In this document: positions 1 through 9,469 of the stretch, piece after piece
How positions within the stretch are numbered: position 1 is the stretch's first letter
Layout of the letters: each line of letters begins with the position of its first letter
Origin: CAZTUH01 sp964616175
Lineage (GTDB): Bacteria; Pseudomonadota; Gammaproteobacteria; Burkholderiales; Burkholderiaceae_B
Length of the DNA: 64,000 nucleotides
Reading direction: 5' to 3'
Assembly (NCBI GenBank): GCA_964616175.1
Contig: CAZTUH010000004.1
Span: forward strand, 62,001 to 126,000
Program-made: the position numbers and the translations under genes
The notes under the pieces: generated by a model
Seen by the model: the letters and a program-made list of their open reading frames with translations, nothing else
What the model was told of the DNA's origin: nothing
The model's database searches: none

Positions 1-699
1 CTCAATGTCTTCTTGGAACTTTTCTGGAGAGTATTTATTGCATTTTGATGAAAAGTTAAGAAAATTGGACGCTTTAAGCTGAAGTAATTGAAGCAATTTC
101 TTCTCTTGAAAGTTTTTACAACCTAAGATTTTTATTTGGACAATTCTAGGAAAATTTAGTTTTTCTTCAAAAAAAGAGATCTCCAAACAGTTTTTTCCTA
201 TAAAATGTTCAGAAGAATTAATCTTAACATTAAAATCTCCAGTTCTAGTGCATTCATCTTTGATGATATCTTTTGCTTGTTTTAATTTAATTTTGTTAAA
301 TATCTCACCTTCCATGAAATCGATTTCTTTTAACAAATTTCTAATATCTGGAGATTTCAGTTTTTTTACTTTGCTAAGATCAATTGATGAAATAATTGGA
401 TTTTCTTGCACTGAAATAATTACCTGATTTTTTCTTGTTTTTTTGATTTCAATAAATTTAAAAAAACCTGTACTGTAGAGAACATGAATTCCATTTTTGG
501 CGTTTTCTTCAGAAAAAAGCTTTCCAATTTCTGCAGGAAAATTGGATAGTATTTCTTTTTCTGGAACGTGGAAAGTTCCATCAATTCGGATATCTTCTAC
601 AATAAATGGAGAGAATGCAAATACTCGATCTTGATAAAAAAACAGTAAAGCAAAAGTTACTAGTATGATTTTTTGGAATTTATGTCTAAACCATGACAT
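1..699 (-). CDS. bamA: Outer-membrane assembly factor BamA, N-terminal part (cut by window edge)
   Basis: BamA is the core of the BAM complex that folds beta-barrel proteins into the outer membrane. The visible 233 codons are read on the minus strand from an ATG at 699 and stay open to base 1, so the C-terminal barrel lies outside the window. A hydrophobic signal peptide covers about residues 8-28, ending near VFA. POTRA repeats follow, with VEDIRIDGTF at about residues 35-44, ENPIISSID at about 100 and a further repeat start PRIVQIKILG. An AGGGG ribosome site lies about 8 bases upstream. A nearby ATG at 694 is closed at once by a stop, which fixes the start at 699. It follows rseP by 43 bases, the usual order. 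Family assignment is firm. Confidence 0.9.
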   Translation of the reverse strand, partial: MSWFRHKFQKIILVTFALLFFYQDRVFAFSPFIVEDIRIDGTFHVPEKEILSNFPAEIGKLFSEENAKNGIHVLYSTGFFKFIEIKKTRKNQVIISVQENPIISSIDLSKVKKLKSPDIRNLLKEIDFMEGEIFNKIKLKQAKDIIKDECTRTGDFNVKINSSEHFIGKNCLEISFFEEKLNFPRIVQIKILGCKNFQEKKLLQLLQLKASNFLNFSSKCNKYSPEKFQEDIE

Positions 700-742
700 C
701 CCAAAGCCCCTGTGGTTTGAATGTAGAAATCATTTCAGGTAA

Positions 743-2086
743 CTATTTCCAAAAATAGCGCAAGAAATCATTAAAAGTTGCTATGCCCATAATTAAAAAT
801 AGAACAATTAAGCCAAAACTTTGGGCTATAGAGATAAACTTTTTAGAAAGAGGACGTCTTTGCAGGATTTCAACTAGATAATAAAAAAGATAGCCTCCAT
901 CTAACATGGGAATTGGAAGGAGATTTAATATTCCTAAACTGACATTAAAGAAAACAAGATAAGAAATATAACTATGTAAACCAAGCTGAGCAGTTTTTGC
1001 AGATTGCTTGGCAATTGAAAAAAGTCCTCCAAGATTTCTCCAAGAGCTTATGTGCAAAATCATTTCTTTTAATGTTTTTATATACAATGTAGCTATATTC
1101 CAAATATGTAAGACAGAATCGAAGACTTCATAAAAAATCAGATTATATGGTGTTTTTTTAAATCCATATTTCGGACCTAATTCGATGCCAATAAATCCTA
1201 TGTTTTTTCCATTCAAATGACAGATCCTAGGTTCTAGAAGAAATAAATATAGTTTTCCATCCCGTTCTACTTCAACCTCTAAAAGTTTATTCATATTTTC
1301 TTGAATGATTTTAATAAATGTCTCCGGATCTAAGATTGTTACTGATGATGCAGAAATTATTACATCCCCTTTTTTCAGGCCTGCATTATAAGCCACATCA
1401 TTTTTATTAATAAATAATATCGCAGTCCGAATTTTGAAAAAGGACAATCCGAATTCTTGAGCAATATTTCTTTCAGAGATGAAGTTATATTGTTCAAAGT
1501 CTTTTCTATCTATATAAATTTTCTGATTATTCTTATAAGCAGCCCGTTTTACTAAGACAGTAAAACTTTTTCCTAACGAAAATGCAGTTTTAAGTTCAGA
1601 AAAAGCTTCTGTTGAAGTCCGAACAATTTTTCCATCAACAGATTGAATCCAATCTCCTTTTTGAAAACCTACATTGTAAGCTGCTGAATTACTTGGAATT
1701 TCATCAAGGATTGGAATATTTTGTTCAAAACTAAAAAGACTCAGAATAATTTGTAGAATTATTGCTAAGGAAAAATTGAAGAAGGGACCTGCTAGTACGA
1801 TTAAAAATCTTCGGTATACAGATTGAGAACTGAATGAAGAAAGCAATTCTTTTATTGCATTAGATTGAGGAAACTCTTGCATTTTAACATAACCACCCAG
1901 AGGAAATGCAGAAATTACCCATTCTGTGCCATGCTGATCTACGAATTTTTTTAATACTGGTCCAAACCCTATAGAGAAACGCAGAATTCGAACACCAAAT
2001 AATCGAGCTGTAAAATAGTGACCAAATTCGTGAAAAACTATCACGATTCCAAGTGTTATGAAAAAAGCTATTAAAGTAAAGAACAT
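743..2086 (-). CDS. rseP: Site-2 metalloprotease RseP
   Basis: This is an inner-membrane zinc protease of 447 residues, the usual length. The zinc motif HEFGH is at residues 19-23 in the first membrane segment, and the second active-site motif NLLPIPMLDGG is near residues 388-398. Two PDZ domains lie between them. In relatives RseP cleaves the anti-sigma factor RseA after DegS and also clears signal-peptide remnants. No rpoE, rseA or rseB is found in their usual betaproteobacterial place in this window (between fabF and degP), so the substrate here is open; signal-peptide clearance is a plausible retained role. It lies between dxr and bamA, as in most proteobacteria. Confidence 0.95.
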   Translation of the reverse strand: MFFTLIAFFITLGIVIVFHEFGHYFTARLFGVRILRFSIGFGPVLKKFVDQHGTEWVISAFPLGGYVKMQEFPQSNAIKELLSSFSSQSVYRRFLIVLAGPFFNFSLAIILQIILSLFSFEQNIPILDEIPSNSAAYNVGFQKGDWIQSVDGKIVRTSTEAFSELKTAFSLGKSFTVLVKRAAYKNNQKIYIDRKDFEQYNFISERNIAQEFGLSFFKIRTAILFINKNDVAYNAGLKKGDVIISASSVTILDPETFIKIIQENMNKLLEVEVERDGKLYLFLLEPRICHLNGKNIGFIGIELGPKYGFKKTPYNLIFYEVFDSVLHIWNIATLYIKTLKEMILHISSWRNLGGLFSIAKQSAKTAQLGLHSYISYLVFFNVSLGILNLLPIPMLDGGYLFYYLVEILQRRPLSKKFISIAQSFGLIVLFLIMGIATFNDFLRYFWK

Positions 2087-2130
2087 TGATAATATTTTAT
2101 GCTTCTAAGAAGAAATTAATCCAAAATGAG

Positions 2131-3348
2131 TTATCTACAGCATAAACTCTTTGCAAAATCTCTTATGCATGCATTCAGAGAAAGAATATCATCCAAACTT
2201 GAGATTTTTCCATCTGATTGACAAGAATACCATTCCAGACAAGAGCTGATAATATGAGGAATGGATGTATACTGCAAATTTCCAGACAGGAAGTTCTCGA
2301 CAGCAATTTCATTAGCTGCACATAAAACTGTGCACGCTGCTTCTCCGGAATGTAAAGCTTGTATCGCTAGTGAGAAACAAGGGAATTGATTATAATTAAC
2401 CTTTTCAAAATCCAGGTGACTAAGCTTGATTAGATCTAGAAATTCGGCTCCATTTTTCAATCTCTGATCAGGAAAACCCAGAGCATATGAAATTGGTATA
2501 CGCATATCTGGATAACCCAATTGAGCTAAAACTGATCCATCAATATATTCGACCATGGAATGGACTATACTCTGCGGATGAATAACAACATCAATCCTAT
2601 CCATTGGAACTGAAAATAGCCAGTATGCTTCAATTACTTCAAATCCTTTATTCATCATAGTAGAAGAATCTACAGAGATTTTTTCTCCCATAGTCCAATT
2701 TGGATGCATACAAGCTTCTCTTGAACAAACACTTCGAAGTTGATTTGATTTAAATCTTAAAAATGGCCCCCCGGAAGCAGTTAGAATCAACTTTCTTACA
2801 TCTTGACATGATTCATCTTCTTTAGAACTAAACCCTTTATTTCTTTTCAGACATTGAAAAATTGCATTATGTTCACTATCGATTGGCAATAGTTCTGCTC
2901 CGGAATTTTTCATTGTCTGGATAAAAATTTTTCCTGCAGAAACTAAAGTTTCTTTGTTAGCAAGGAGTATGCGTTTAGACGATTGAGCAGCTGCTATAGA
3001 TGCTGGCAATCCAGCGATCCCAACAATTGCATTTATAACAGTATCAGAAGAAGAATCGGAAGCACTTTCAATTAGAGATTTTTCACCTACATAAATTTCT
3101 GGCAAAGGTTTCTTAAATTTAAAAAATTCTTTCCAATGATTTGTAAACTCTTTTTTTGTTTCAAAATTTGGAACAATAACAAACCTTGCACTATGCAATT
3201 CTGCTTGTTCTGCTAGGCGTTTCATTTTTCTATTTGCACTTAATCCAGATACTAAGAAGTATTGTGGATAATTACCTATAACTTCTAGGGCATTCTCTCC
3301 AATGGATCCTGTAGATCCAAGTATGAGAATTCTTTTGGCAAGTTTCAA
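2131..3348 (-). CDS. dxr: 1-deoxy-D-xylulose 5-phosphate reductoisomerase
   Basis: Dxr (IspC) converts DXP to 2-C-methylerythritol 4-phosphate with NADPH, the second step of the MEP isoprenoid pathway. The NADPH-binding motif GSTGSIG is at residues 11-17, and the metal and substrate segment DSEHNAIFQC is near residue 157. The length of 405 residues is normal. The start is a TTG at 3348-3346 that overlaps the cdsA stop by four bases (TTGA), suggesting translational coupling. No ATG could be used without cutting into the nucleotide-binding fold. Its product feeds the undecaprenyl diphosphate made by UppS, encoded just upstream. Confidence 0.95.
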   Translation of the reverse strand: MKLAKRILILGSTGSIGENALEVIGNYPQYFLVSGLSANRKMKRLAEQAELHSARFVIVPNFETKKEFTNHWKEFFKFKKPLPEIYVGEKSLIESASDSSSDTVINAIVGIAGLPASIAAAQSSKRILLANKETLVSAGKIFIQTMKNSGAELLPIDSEHNAIFQCLKRNKGFSSKEDESCQDVRKLILTASGGPFLRFKSNQLRSVCSREACMHPNWTMGEKISVDSSTMMNKGFEVIEAYWLFSVPMDRIDVVIHPQSIVHSMVEYIDGSVLAQLGYPDMRIPISYALGFPDQRLKNGAEFLDLIKLSHLDFEKVNYNQFPCFSLAIQALHSGEAACTVLCAANEIAVENFLSGNLQYTSIPHIISSCLEWYSCQSDGKISSLDDILSLNACIRDFAKSLCCR

Positions 3349-4193
3349 GAAAGGACTCCAGATAATAAAATAGCAATAGGAACCACAGGCAAGATCGAAT
3401 CAACCCGATCATAGACCCCCCCATGACCTGGTAATAATTTACCTGAATCTTTTTGACCAGCACGGCGTTTGAGCAAAGAGGCAAACAGATCACCGATTAT
3501 TGAATATAATCCTAGTATTATTGAAATAAATAAAGTAATTAAAAACGATTTATTCTGCATCAATTGATGAGAATAACTTCCATCAAAGAAATAACTTATG
3601 TTCATCCAAATTATAGCACCAAGTATTGAACCAAATGCTCCGACTATTGTTTTTCCTGGACTAATTGTTGGGATTAATTTCTTTTTCCCAAATGCTCTTC
3701 CAAAAAAATAAGCACAAATATCTGAGAACCAAACCAATATTAGTAAAGATAATACAAACCAAGTTCCTTGTTTTATATAGATAAGTGTCAATAACAACCA
3801 ACAAGTAAAATTTGCAGGTATACAAAATAAAATCCAAATAAAATTATTGGTTTTCTTTTCTGTATCTTTTCGAATAAGTGTTGGAATGATAAAAAAAGTC
3901 CAAATCAGAGCAACAAATTTTGTTAATGAAATGACTATTTCATTAATAGGATTATTTCCTTCAAATATAGAAGTATGATAACTAATCCAAAACATTCCAA
4001 TACCAGATATTCCAGCTAGAAAAAATGACAAAAATCTAAGTGAGACAGAAAAAATCAAAGAAAACCATTCAAAAATAGAAATAGTCGTTATTAAACCTAG
4101 ATAAATTGGAAAATATTTTTTATTATCAAGAGATAAAAAAATTCCTAAAACAATCAGCAAACCTAATGCACTGAGGATTCTTTTTTTTAACAT
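3345..4193 (-). CDS. cdsA: Phosphatidate cytidylyltransferase (CDP-diacylglycerol synthase)
   Basis: CdsA makes CDP-diacylglycerol from phosphatidate and CTP, the branch point for phospholipid synthesis, in the inner membrane. The protein has 282 residues and several hydrophobic helices. The family signature in the last 50 residues is clear: GDLFASLLKRRAGQKDSG followed by LPGHGGVYDRVDS, with the acidic metal-binding residues present. The ATG start is at 4193. It is 25 bases downstream of uppS and overlaps dxr by four bases, so uppS, cdsA and dxr are probably co-transcribed. Confidence 0.94.
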   Translation of the reverse strand: MLKKRILSALGLLIVLGIFLSLDNKKYFPIYLGLITTISIFEWFSLIFSVSLRFLSFFLAGISGIGMFWISYHTSIFEGNNPINEIVISLTKFVALIWTFFIIPTLIRKDTEKKTNNFIWILFCIPANFTCWLLLTLIYIKQGTWFVLSLLILVWFSDICAYFFGRAFGKKKLIPTISPGKTIVGAFGSILGAIIWMNISYFFDGSYSHQLMQNKSFLITLFISIILGLYSIIGDLFASLLKRRAGQKDSGKLLPGHGGVYDRVDSILPVVPIAILLSGVLS

Positions 4194-4218
4194 TGAGAAA
4201 AAATGATTACATTAAAAA

Positions 4219-4986
4219 TTAAGAGGTTGAAATATTATTCCTTAACTGTTCACTTATCCTACCAAAACGACGTTCTCTATTTCTGTACCATTCAAAGATC
4301 ATAAACAATTCTGCAGAATTAAAATCAGGCCAGTAACTATCTGTAAAATACAGTTCTGTATACGCTAACTGCCATATCAAAAAATTTGAAATTCGATGTT
4401 CACCCCCCGTTCTAATAAAAAGGTCAGGCTCTGGGGCCCAAGCCATAGCTAGATACTTTGAAAAGTGTTCCTCTTCAATTAGATTTGGATTTTTTATTAA
4501 GGATGGTTCTTCTAGTAACAGGGTTTTAGTTGCTTGTAATATATCCCATCGACCGCCATAATTAGCAGCGATAGTTAAGTACATTCGATGATTCTTAGCT
4601 GTTCGAGATTCTGCATTTAGAATGGATTGTTTCAAACGATAATCAAATGCAGAAATATCTCCTATGATACGCAAGCGAACTCCCCTATTTATTAAACCAT
4701 CTATTTCAGATTCTAAAGTGTGCATAAATAAATTCATAAGCACCAGAATCTCATCTGTAGGTCTTCGCCAATTTTCGGAACTGAAAGCGAAAAGTGTCAG
4801 ATATTGCAGACCTAGATCTTTACAAGCTTCCACGATTTTTAAAATTGCTTCTATTCCTTTGATATGCCCTGATGTTCTTGGCAAAAATCGACGCTGAGCC
4901 CAACGTCCATTTCCATCCATTATTATAGCAACATGTGTTGGAATTTCATGGGTTTCAGGTATTGATATGGTTGAGCTGACAAGCAT
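4219..4986 (-). CDS. uppS: Undecaprenyl diphosphate synthase (cis-prenyltransferase)
   Basis: UppS condenses farnesyl diphosphate with eight isopentenyl diphosphates to give the C55 lipid carrier for peptidoglycan and other envelope polymers. The catalytic motif MDGNGRWAQRR begins at residue 23 with Asp24, and the C-terminal RTGGEHRISNFLIWQ and EWYRNRERRFG motifs are intact. I chose the ATG at 4986, giving 255 residues. An in-frame TTG at 4998 would add four residues, and neither start has a strong ribosome site. It lies between frr and cdsA in the standard block. Confidence 0.94.
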   Translation of the reverse strand: MLVSSTISIPETHEIPTHVAIIMDGNGRWAQRRFLPRTSGHIKGIEAILKIVEACKDLGLQYLTLFAFSSENWRRPTDEILVLMNLFMHTLESEIDGLINRGVRLRIIGDISAFDYRLKQSILNAESRTAKNHRMYLTIAANYGGRWDILQATKTLLLEEPSLIKNPNLIEEEHFSKYLAMAWAPEPDLFIRTGGEHRISNFLIWQLAYTELYFTDSYWPDFNSAELFMIFEWYRNRERRFGRISEQLRNNISTS

Positions 4987-5080
4987 GAAAAAGAACAAAA
5001 ATCTATTTTTTAGTAACAGTTAGTAGTTTTGCATACTAAACAGATTATTTTCAAACTCCTAAGAAATTAATAGGAGGATA

Positions 5081-5641
5081 TTAGATGGACATTATTTCAG
5101 ATTCTTTACGGGCAATGATTTCTTCAACATCAAAGATAAATCGATTAGTCAATTTTTGCATATCATTTTGAAATCGATGTTCTTGGTCATCAGATAGCTT
5201 ATTCTCTTTAACTAATTTTTTTAAATGATCATTGGCTTCTCTTCGAAGATTTCGAATACTAATTTTAGTGTGTTCTGATTTGCTTTTGACAATTTTTACA
5301 AGATCACAACGACGCTCTTCAGTTAATAGTGGGAAAACAACAATTACTTCGATTCCCGTACATTTTAGATTTACCCCTAAATTGGATTGAATGATCGCTT
5401 TTTCGATTGCACGAATTGTCTGTTTTTCATATGGATGTATGCGCAGAGTATGAAAATCTACAATATTTAAATTTGCAATCTGGCGGATGGGCAAGATAGA
5501 ACCATGAAAATCAACAAGGATATGGTCTAGAGTTCCACCATGTACTCTTCCTGTGTGGACTTGAGCAAGATTTTTGATAAGGGAATCTACTGATTTTTGC
5601 ATTTTATCCTTGGTCAGCGATAAAACTTCAGATTCTGTCAT
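5081..5641 (-). CDS. frr: Ribosome recycling factor
   Basis: RRF acts with EF-G to split the post-termination ribosome. The length of 186 residues matches the family (185). Recognisable segments include the N-terminal helix KDKMQKSVDSL, VHTGRVHGGTLDHI, and the C-terminal helix ending in the FIFDVEEIIARKE region. The ATG at 5641 has an AGGAGA site about seven bases upstream. It is 11 bases after pyrH and very likely cotranscribed with it. Confidence 0.96.
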   Translation of the reverse strand: MTESEVLSLTKDKMQKSVDSLIKNLAQVHTGRVHGGTLDHILVDFHGSILPIRQIANLNIVDFHTLRIHPYEKQTIRAIEKAIIQSNLGVNLKCTGIEVIVVFPLLTEERRCDLVKIVKSKSEHTKISIRNLRREANDHLKKLVKENKLSDDQEHRFQNDMQKLTNRFIFDVEEIIARKESEIMSI

Positions 5642-5652
5642 TAAATTCTCTC

Positions 5653-6375
5653 CTAAATATGAACTAGAGTGCCTTCGTCATTTCCTGTAATGACGCGCTT
5701 AAGTGCTCCTAATTTGTTAATTGAGAAAACCTTAATTGGCAGATTTCTATCTCGACATAATGCAAGTGCTGTAGCATCCATGATTTTTAGCTGCTTAGAA
5801 ATAGCTTCATCAAAGCTAACTCGAGAATACCTGACAGCTGTCCAGCTAACATTAGGATCCACACTGTAAACTCCGTCCACTCTTGTAGCTTTCAAAATAA
5901 TCTCAGCTTCCATTTCTGCTCCACGCAAAGCAGCAGCAGTATCAGTTGTAAAGAAGGGATTCCCAGTGCCTGCAGCAAATATAACAAGCTTTCCTTCCTC
6001 AAGATAACGAAGTGCCTTAGGTCTAATATACGGTTCAGCTACCTGATTTATGCTAAGTGCTGACTGGACCCTGGTATCAATACCCTTATGTTTTAAAGCG
6101 TCTTGCAGTGCTAAGGAGTTGATAATTGTAGCCATCATTCCCATATAATCAGCAGTAGCACGATCCATCCCTTGGGCTCCAGATTCAACTCCTCGAAAAA
6201 TATTTCCTCCGCCAATGACAATAGCTAATTCTACTCCCAGGACAGCCATTTCTGCAATTTCTTTCGCCATTCGGACAATAGTTAAATGGTTAATGCCAAA
6301 GGAACTTTCTCCCATCAGGGCTTCACCTGATAATTTCAGCAAAACTCGCTTATATAGTAAATTACAGCTTTTCAT
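5653..6375 (-). CDS. pyrH: UMP kinase
   Basis: PyrH phosphorylates UMP to UDP, an essential pyrimidine step, as a cytosolic hexamer of the amino-acid kinase fold. The phosphate-binding segment KLSGEALMG is at residues 14-22, the glycine motif VIGGGNIFRG near residue 54, and GTGNPFFTTDTAAALRG near residue 137. The length of 240 residues is standard. The ATG at 6375 has an AGAGG site upstream. The gene sits 21 bases after tsf in the conserved translation block. Confidence 0.96.
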   Translation of the reverse strand: MKSCNLLYKRVLLKLSGEALMGESSFGINHLTIVRMAKEIAEMAVLGVELAIVIGGGNIFRGVESGAQGMDRATADYMGMMATIINSLALQDALKHKGIDTRVQSALSINQVAEPYIRPKALRYLEEGKLVIFAAGTGNPFFTTDTAAALRGAEMEAEIILKATRVDGVYSVDPNVSWTAVRYSRVSFDEAISKQLKIMDATALALCRDRNLPIKVFSINKLGALKRVITGNDEGTLVHI

Positions 6376-6396
6376 GAAAGAACCTCTTACTAATAC

Positions 6397-7242
6397 TTAC
6401 TTGTTGTGTACATCTTCTTTTTGAAAAGTATCTCCAACCAAATACAGCATAAATTTTTTAACAGATGCATCATTCGTTCTTAACATTTCTGCAATTGTTT
6501 GTTTTGGTTCTTTGATAAAAAACTGGGACATTAAAGTAACTTCATTGAAGAATTTCTGAAGAGATCCTTCAATGATTTTTTCTGCAATAGCACCGGTTTT
6601 TCCAGATTGAGCAACTTTTTTCTCAGCCAATGAGCGTTCTCTGGAAATATCTATAGGGTTGATATCACTTTTGTTCATAGCAATTGGTTTTAGAGCAGCT
6701 ATATGCATTGCCAAATCCTTTCCAATATTTTTTGGACCATCAAAATCTACTAAGACTCCAATCTTTCCATTATGCAAATAACCGGCTAAGGTGAAATTAG
6801 ATTCAAAGTGAGAAAACCGCCTAATAGAAATATTTTCACCAATCTTTCCAATTAGAGATTCAAGCCAAACTCTAATTGTTTGGTTGTTCCAAGAAAAATT
6901 TAATAAATCTGATATGCTAGAAAGACTATTTTCAACAATCAATTCAGCAAGTTTTTTAACAAAGCATTGGAAATTTTCATTTCTAGCAACAAAGTCTGTT
7001 TCTGAATTTACTTCGACTAATGCACCCTTCTTAAGGGATTTGGAAATGTAAAGTCCAATTAAGCCTTCTGAAGAAAGCCTGGTTGATATTTTGTTAGCTT
7101 TTTTCCCAAAGCTAATCCGAATAAGATCTTCAGCATGGGAAAGATTCCCATTAGCTTCTACCAATGCCTTTTTACATTCCATCATAGGAGCATCTGTTTT
7201 TTCTCTGAGAGTTTTAACTAAGAGAGCAGTAATTTGAACCAT
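6397..7242 (-). CDS. tsf: Elongation factor Ts
   Basis: EF-Ts is the nucleotide exchange factor that regenerates EF-Tu-GTP. Translation from the ATG at 7242 gives 281 residues beginning MVQITALLVKTLREKT, which matches the N-terminal UBA-like domain of the family. The EF-Tu contact motif TDFVARN is at residues 82-88. An in-frame TTG at 7254 would add four residues without a family match, so I rejected it. A 195-base spacer separates tsf from rpsB. Confidence 0.95.
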   Translation of the reverse strand: MVQITALLVKTLREKTDAPMMECKKALVEANGNLSHAEDLIRISFGKKANKISTRLSSEGLIGLYISKSLKKGALVEVNSETDFVARNENFQCFVKKLAELIVENSLSSISDLLNFSWNNQTIRVWLESLIGKIGENISIRRFSHFESNFTLAGYLHNGKIGVLVDFDGPKNIGKDLAMHIAALKPIAMNKSDINPIDISRERSLAEKKVAQSGKTGAIAEKIIEGSLQKFFNEVTLMSQFFIKEPKQTIAEMLRTNDASVKKFMLYLVGDTFQKEDVHNK

Positions 7243-7437
7243 AGGTATTTCCAAGTGTATTTTTAATAAAATTTATTTAAATATAAACCTAACATTCATC
7301 AATAAATATTGCAGAAAAACTTTAATTCATGCTAAGAAAAACCCGATGCACTAAATTATCTTTAAGAAGAGAGGGTTACTTAGAAGTCTAGAAATTAATT
7401 ATAAGTTAAATCATTTAATAAATTATTCTGAAATGTT

Positions 7438-8157
7438 CTATTTGTTTGAAATTTCAATAAATTCTTCTGAATCTTCCAAATTCTGATTTTTTCCTTCTAG
7501 GATTGAATCTGAGATTCCTCTTGAAAATAAAGAAATAGCCTTAGATGAATCATCATTTGCAGGAATGGAATAATCAATTCCATCTGGAGAATGGTTTGTA
7601 TCAACAACAGCTATGATAGGTATATTTAGAATCCTTGCTTCAGAAACAGCTATCTTATGATAACCAACATCTACGATAAATAAAGCGTCTGGCAATGCAG
7701 AGAGATTTTGAATTCCCCCGATAGATCTTTTCAGTTTTTCCATTTCACGTCTGAATAAAAGACTCTCTTTTTTTGTTAATCTTTCAGAATTTCCACTTTC
7801 AACAAAATTTTCCATTTCTTTTAGTCGTTTAATAGATGCCTTAACTGTTTTGAAATTAGTCAACATTCCACCGAGCCAACGCGAACTTACAAAAGGCATT
7901 CCACAACGAGACGCTTCTATTTCAATAAAATTCCTAGCAGCCCTTTTTGTACCAACAAATAAAATTGTTCGGTTTTTAGACGCTAATTTCCTGACATAAT
8001 TCTTTGCTTGTAGATATTTTTCTACAGTCCTTTCCAAGTTTATAATATGTATATTATTCCGACTACCAAAAATGTAAGGAGCCATCTTTGGGTTCCAGTA
8101 ACGGGTTCGGTGTCCAAAATGGGCTCCAGCTTCTAACATTTCTTTCATCAAAGACAT
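7438..8157 (-). CDS. rpsB: Small ribosomal subunit protein S2
   Basis: S2 is a 30S protein that also recruits S1. The 239-residue product shows the hallmark MLEAGAHFGHRTRYWNPKM near the N-terminus, GTKRAARNFIE, RWLGGMLTNFKTV, and the nucleotide-like segment VDTNHSPDGIDY. I set the start at the ATG at 8157, with an AGGAG site 10 bases upstream. A TTG at 8166 lies almost on top of that site and cannot be right. It heads the rpsB-tsf-pyrH-frr run and is transcribed divergently from map. A possible regulatory pseudoknot lies in its leader. Confidence 0.95.
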   Translation of the reverse strand: MSLMKEMLEAGAHFGHRTRYWNPKMAPYIFGSRNNIHIINLERTVEKYLQAKNYVRKLASKNRTILFVGTKRAARNFIEIEASRCGMPFVSSRWLGGMLTNFKTVKASIKRLKEMENFVESGNSERLTKKESLLFRREMEKLKRSIGGIQNLSALPDALFIVDVGYHKIAVSEARILNIPIIAVVDTNHSPDGIDYSIPANDDSSKAISLFSRGISDSILEGKNQNLEDSEEFIEISNK

Positions 8158-8630
8158 GATAATCAAACTCCTAGGGTTAATTTCTTACGATACTATCTAA
8201 ATAACAATAACAAATAAAAAATCTTGTCACCCCAGATGAGAGTATCGTGCTATTTTTTGTTGTTATTAAAAGAGAAAAATGATAGAAAACAATACTTCTA
8301 AAAGATTTTCAAACAAGATATATTTCTAAAAATCTTACTAATTCACTCTAAAATGCTTATTTTAAATAAAAATCTATGTAAGTTTACAGAACCTAACGCA
8401 AAGCTTCAAGTTCGAAAGAAGAACTAGCTTTAGCAAAAAGATGAAAAATTATTATGATATTGGAATCCTCTGCTAGAGATCCTGTTACAATCAATGCTCT
8501 AAACTTTAGAAATTTTCCAAAGTATTGATGCTGTCTTTGTAAATGAATTTCTTTTGACAGTATTGGTTTTTAGTTCATTTTTTTATAGACCTATAGACCT
8601 TATCTACAACAATTACAAATCAAATATATA
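8158..8630. other. Divergent rpsB/map intergenic region
   Basis: This 473-base non-coding stretch separates two divergently read genes and must hold promoters for both. Its left part carries the interleaved inverted repeats of the rpsB leader. A TTGACA hexamer lies at about 8556 on the plus strand in front of map, but I see no good -10 box at the proper distance. No convincing coding frame was found. Confidence 0.6.
8187..8267 (-). promoter_or_regulatory. Candidate pseudoknot in the rpsB mRNA leader
   Basis: Two inverted-repeat pairs interleave just upstream of the rpsB ribosome site. In transcript order (minus strand) the segments are A at 8267-8257 (AATAACAACAA), B at 8248-8241 (ACGATACT), A' at 8210-8200 and B' at 8194-8187 (AGTATCGT). 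B and B' pair perfectly over 8 bp. A and A' pair over 11 positions with one mismatch. This order is that of an H-type pseudoknot ending about 20 bases before the AGGAG. In gammaproteobacteria S2 represses its own mRNA through a structured leader, so autoregulation is a reasonable inference, not shown here. Confidence 0.45.
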
Positions 8631-9437
8631 GTGACAATAGTTAGAAACAAGAATGAATTAGAAAAAATGAAATCTGCTTGTCAAAGTGCAGCTAAGGTTC
8701 TTGATTTTATTAGTCCATATGTCAGACCTGGAATTACAACAGCAATGTTAGATAAGCTTTGTAAGGATTATCTGATGGATGAATTGCACGTAAAATCTGG
8801 AACTCTTGGTTATGCTCCTCCAGGTTATCCTCCATTTCCAGGTGTTATCTGTACTTCCATCAATCACCAGGTATGTCATGGGATTCCAAATGAAAGGATC
8901 TTGAAAAATGGAGATTCCCTTAATATAGATGTTACAATTATTAAAGACGGTTGGTTTGGTGATACCAGTCGGATGTTCCATGTTGGCAAACAATCTTTTC
9001 TTTCATACCAGTTAAGCAAAATAGCATATGAGTGTATGTGGAAAGGAATACAAGAGGTGAAAAACGGTGCAATGCTTGGAAACATAGGATATGCAATCCA
9101 AAAACATGCTGAAGCATCTGGATTTTCTGTAGTCCGAGAATTCTGTGGACATGGCATTGGTATGAATTTTCACGAAAGCCCACAAGTCTTACATTATGGA
9201 ATATATGGCACAGGACAGAAATTGCGGTCAGGCATGTTATTTACGATTGAACCTATGATTAATGCTGGTTCCAAAGATATTCGGTTTCTTCGAGATGGAT
9301 GGACTGTAGTTACAAAGGATCGAAAACTTTCAGCTCAATGGGAGCATACGATATTCGTAACAAACTCTGGTTATGAAATTTTAACTGTATCAGATGGTAT
9401 GCCTAAACCTCCGAATTTTGTTCTTGGAGTGAAATAA
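8631..9437 (+). CDS. map: Methionine aminopeptidase, type I
   Basis: Map removes the initiator methionine from new proteins. The protein has 268 residues with a GTG start at 8631; no in-frame ATG lies upstream, and the next Met would cut the conserved N-terminal helix ELEKMKSACQSAAKVLD. The dinuclear metal and substrate residues are visible: His83 in CHGIP, Asp100 in NIDVT, Asp111 in GDTSRMF, a His in FCGHGIGMNFHE, Glu in FTIEPM, and Glu in WEHTIFVT. It is divergent from rpsB, a common arrangement in betaproteobacteria. Confidence 0.95.
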   Translation: MTIVRNKNELEKMKSACQSAAKVLDFISPYVRPGITTAMLDKLCKDYLMDELHVKSGTLGYAPPGYPPFPGVICTSINHQVCHGIPNERILKNGDSLNIDVTIIKDGWFGDTSRMFHVGKQSFLSYQLSKIAYECMWKGIQEVKNGAMLGNIGYAIQKHAEASGFSVVREFCGHGIGMNFHESPQVLHYGIYGTGQKLRSGMLFTIEPMINAGSKDIRFLRDGWTVVTKDRKLSAQWEHTIFVTNSGYEILTVSDGMPKPPNFVLGVK

Positions 9438-9469
9438 AATGTTTCAAGAAGCATTTGAGTTACAGTTTG

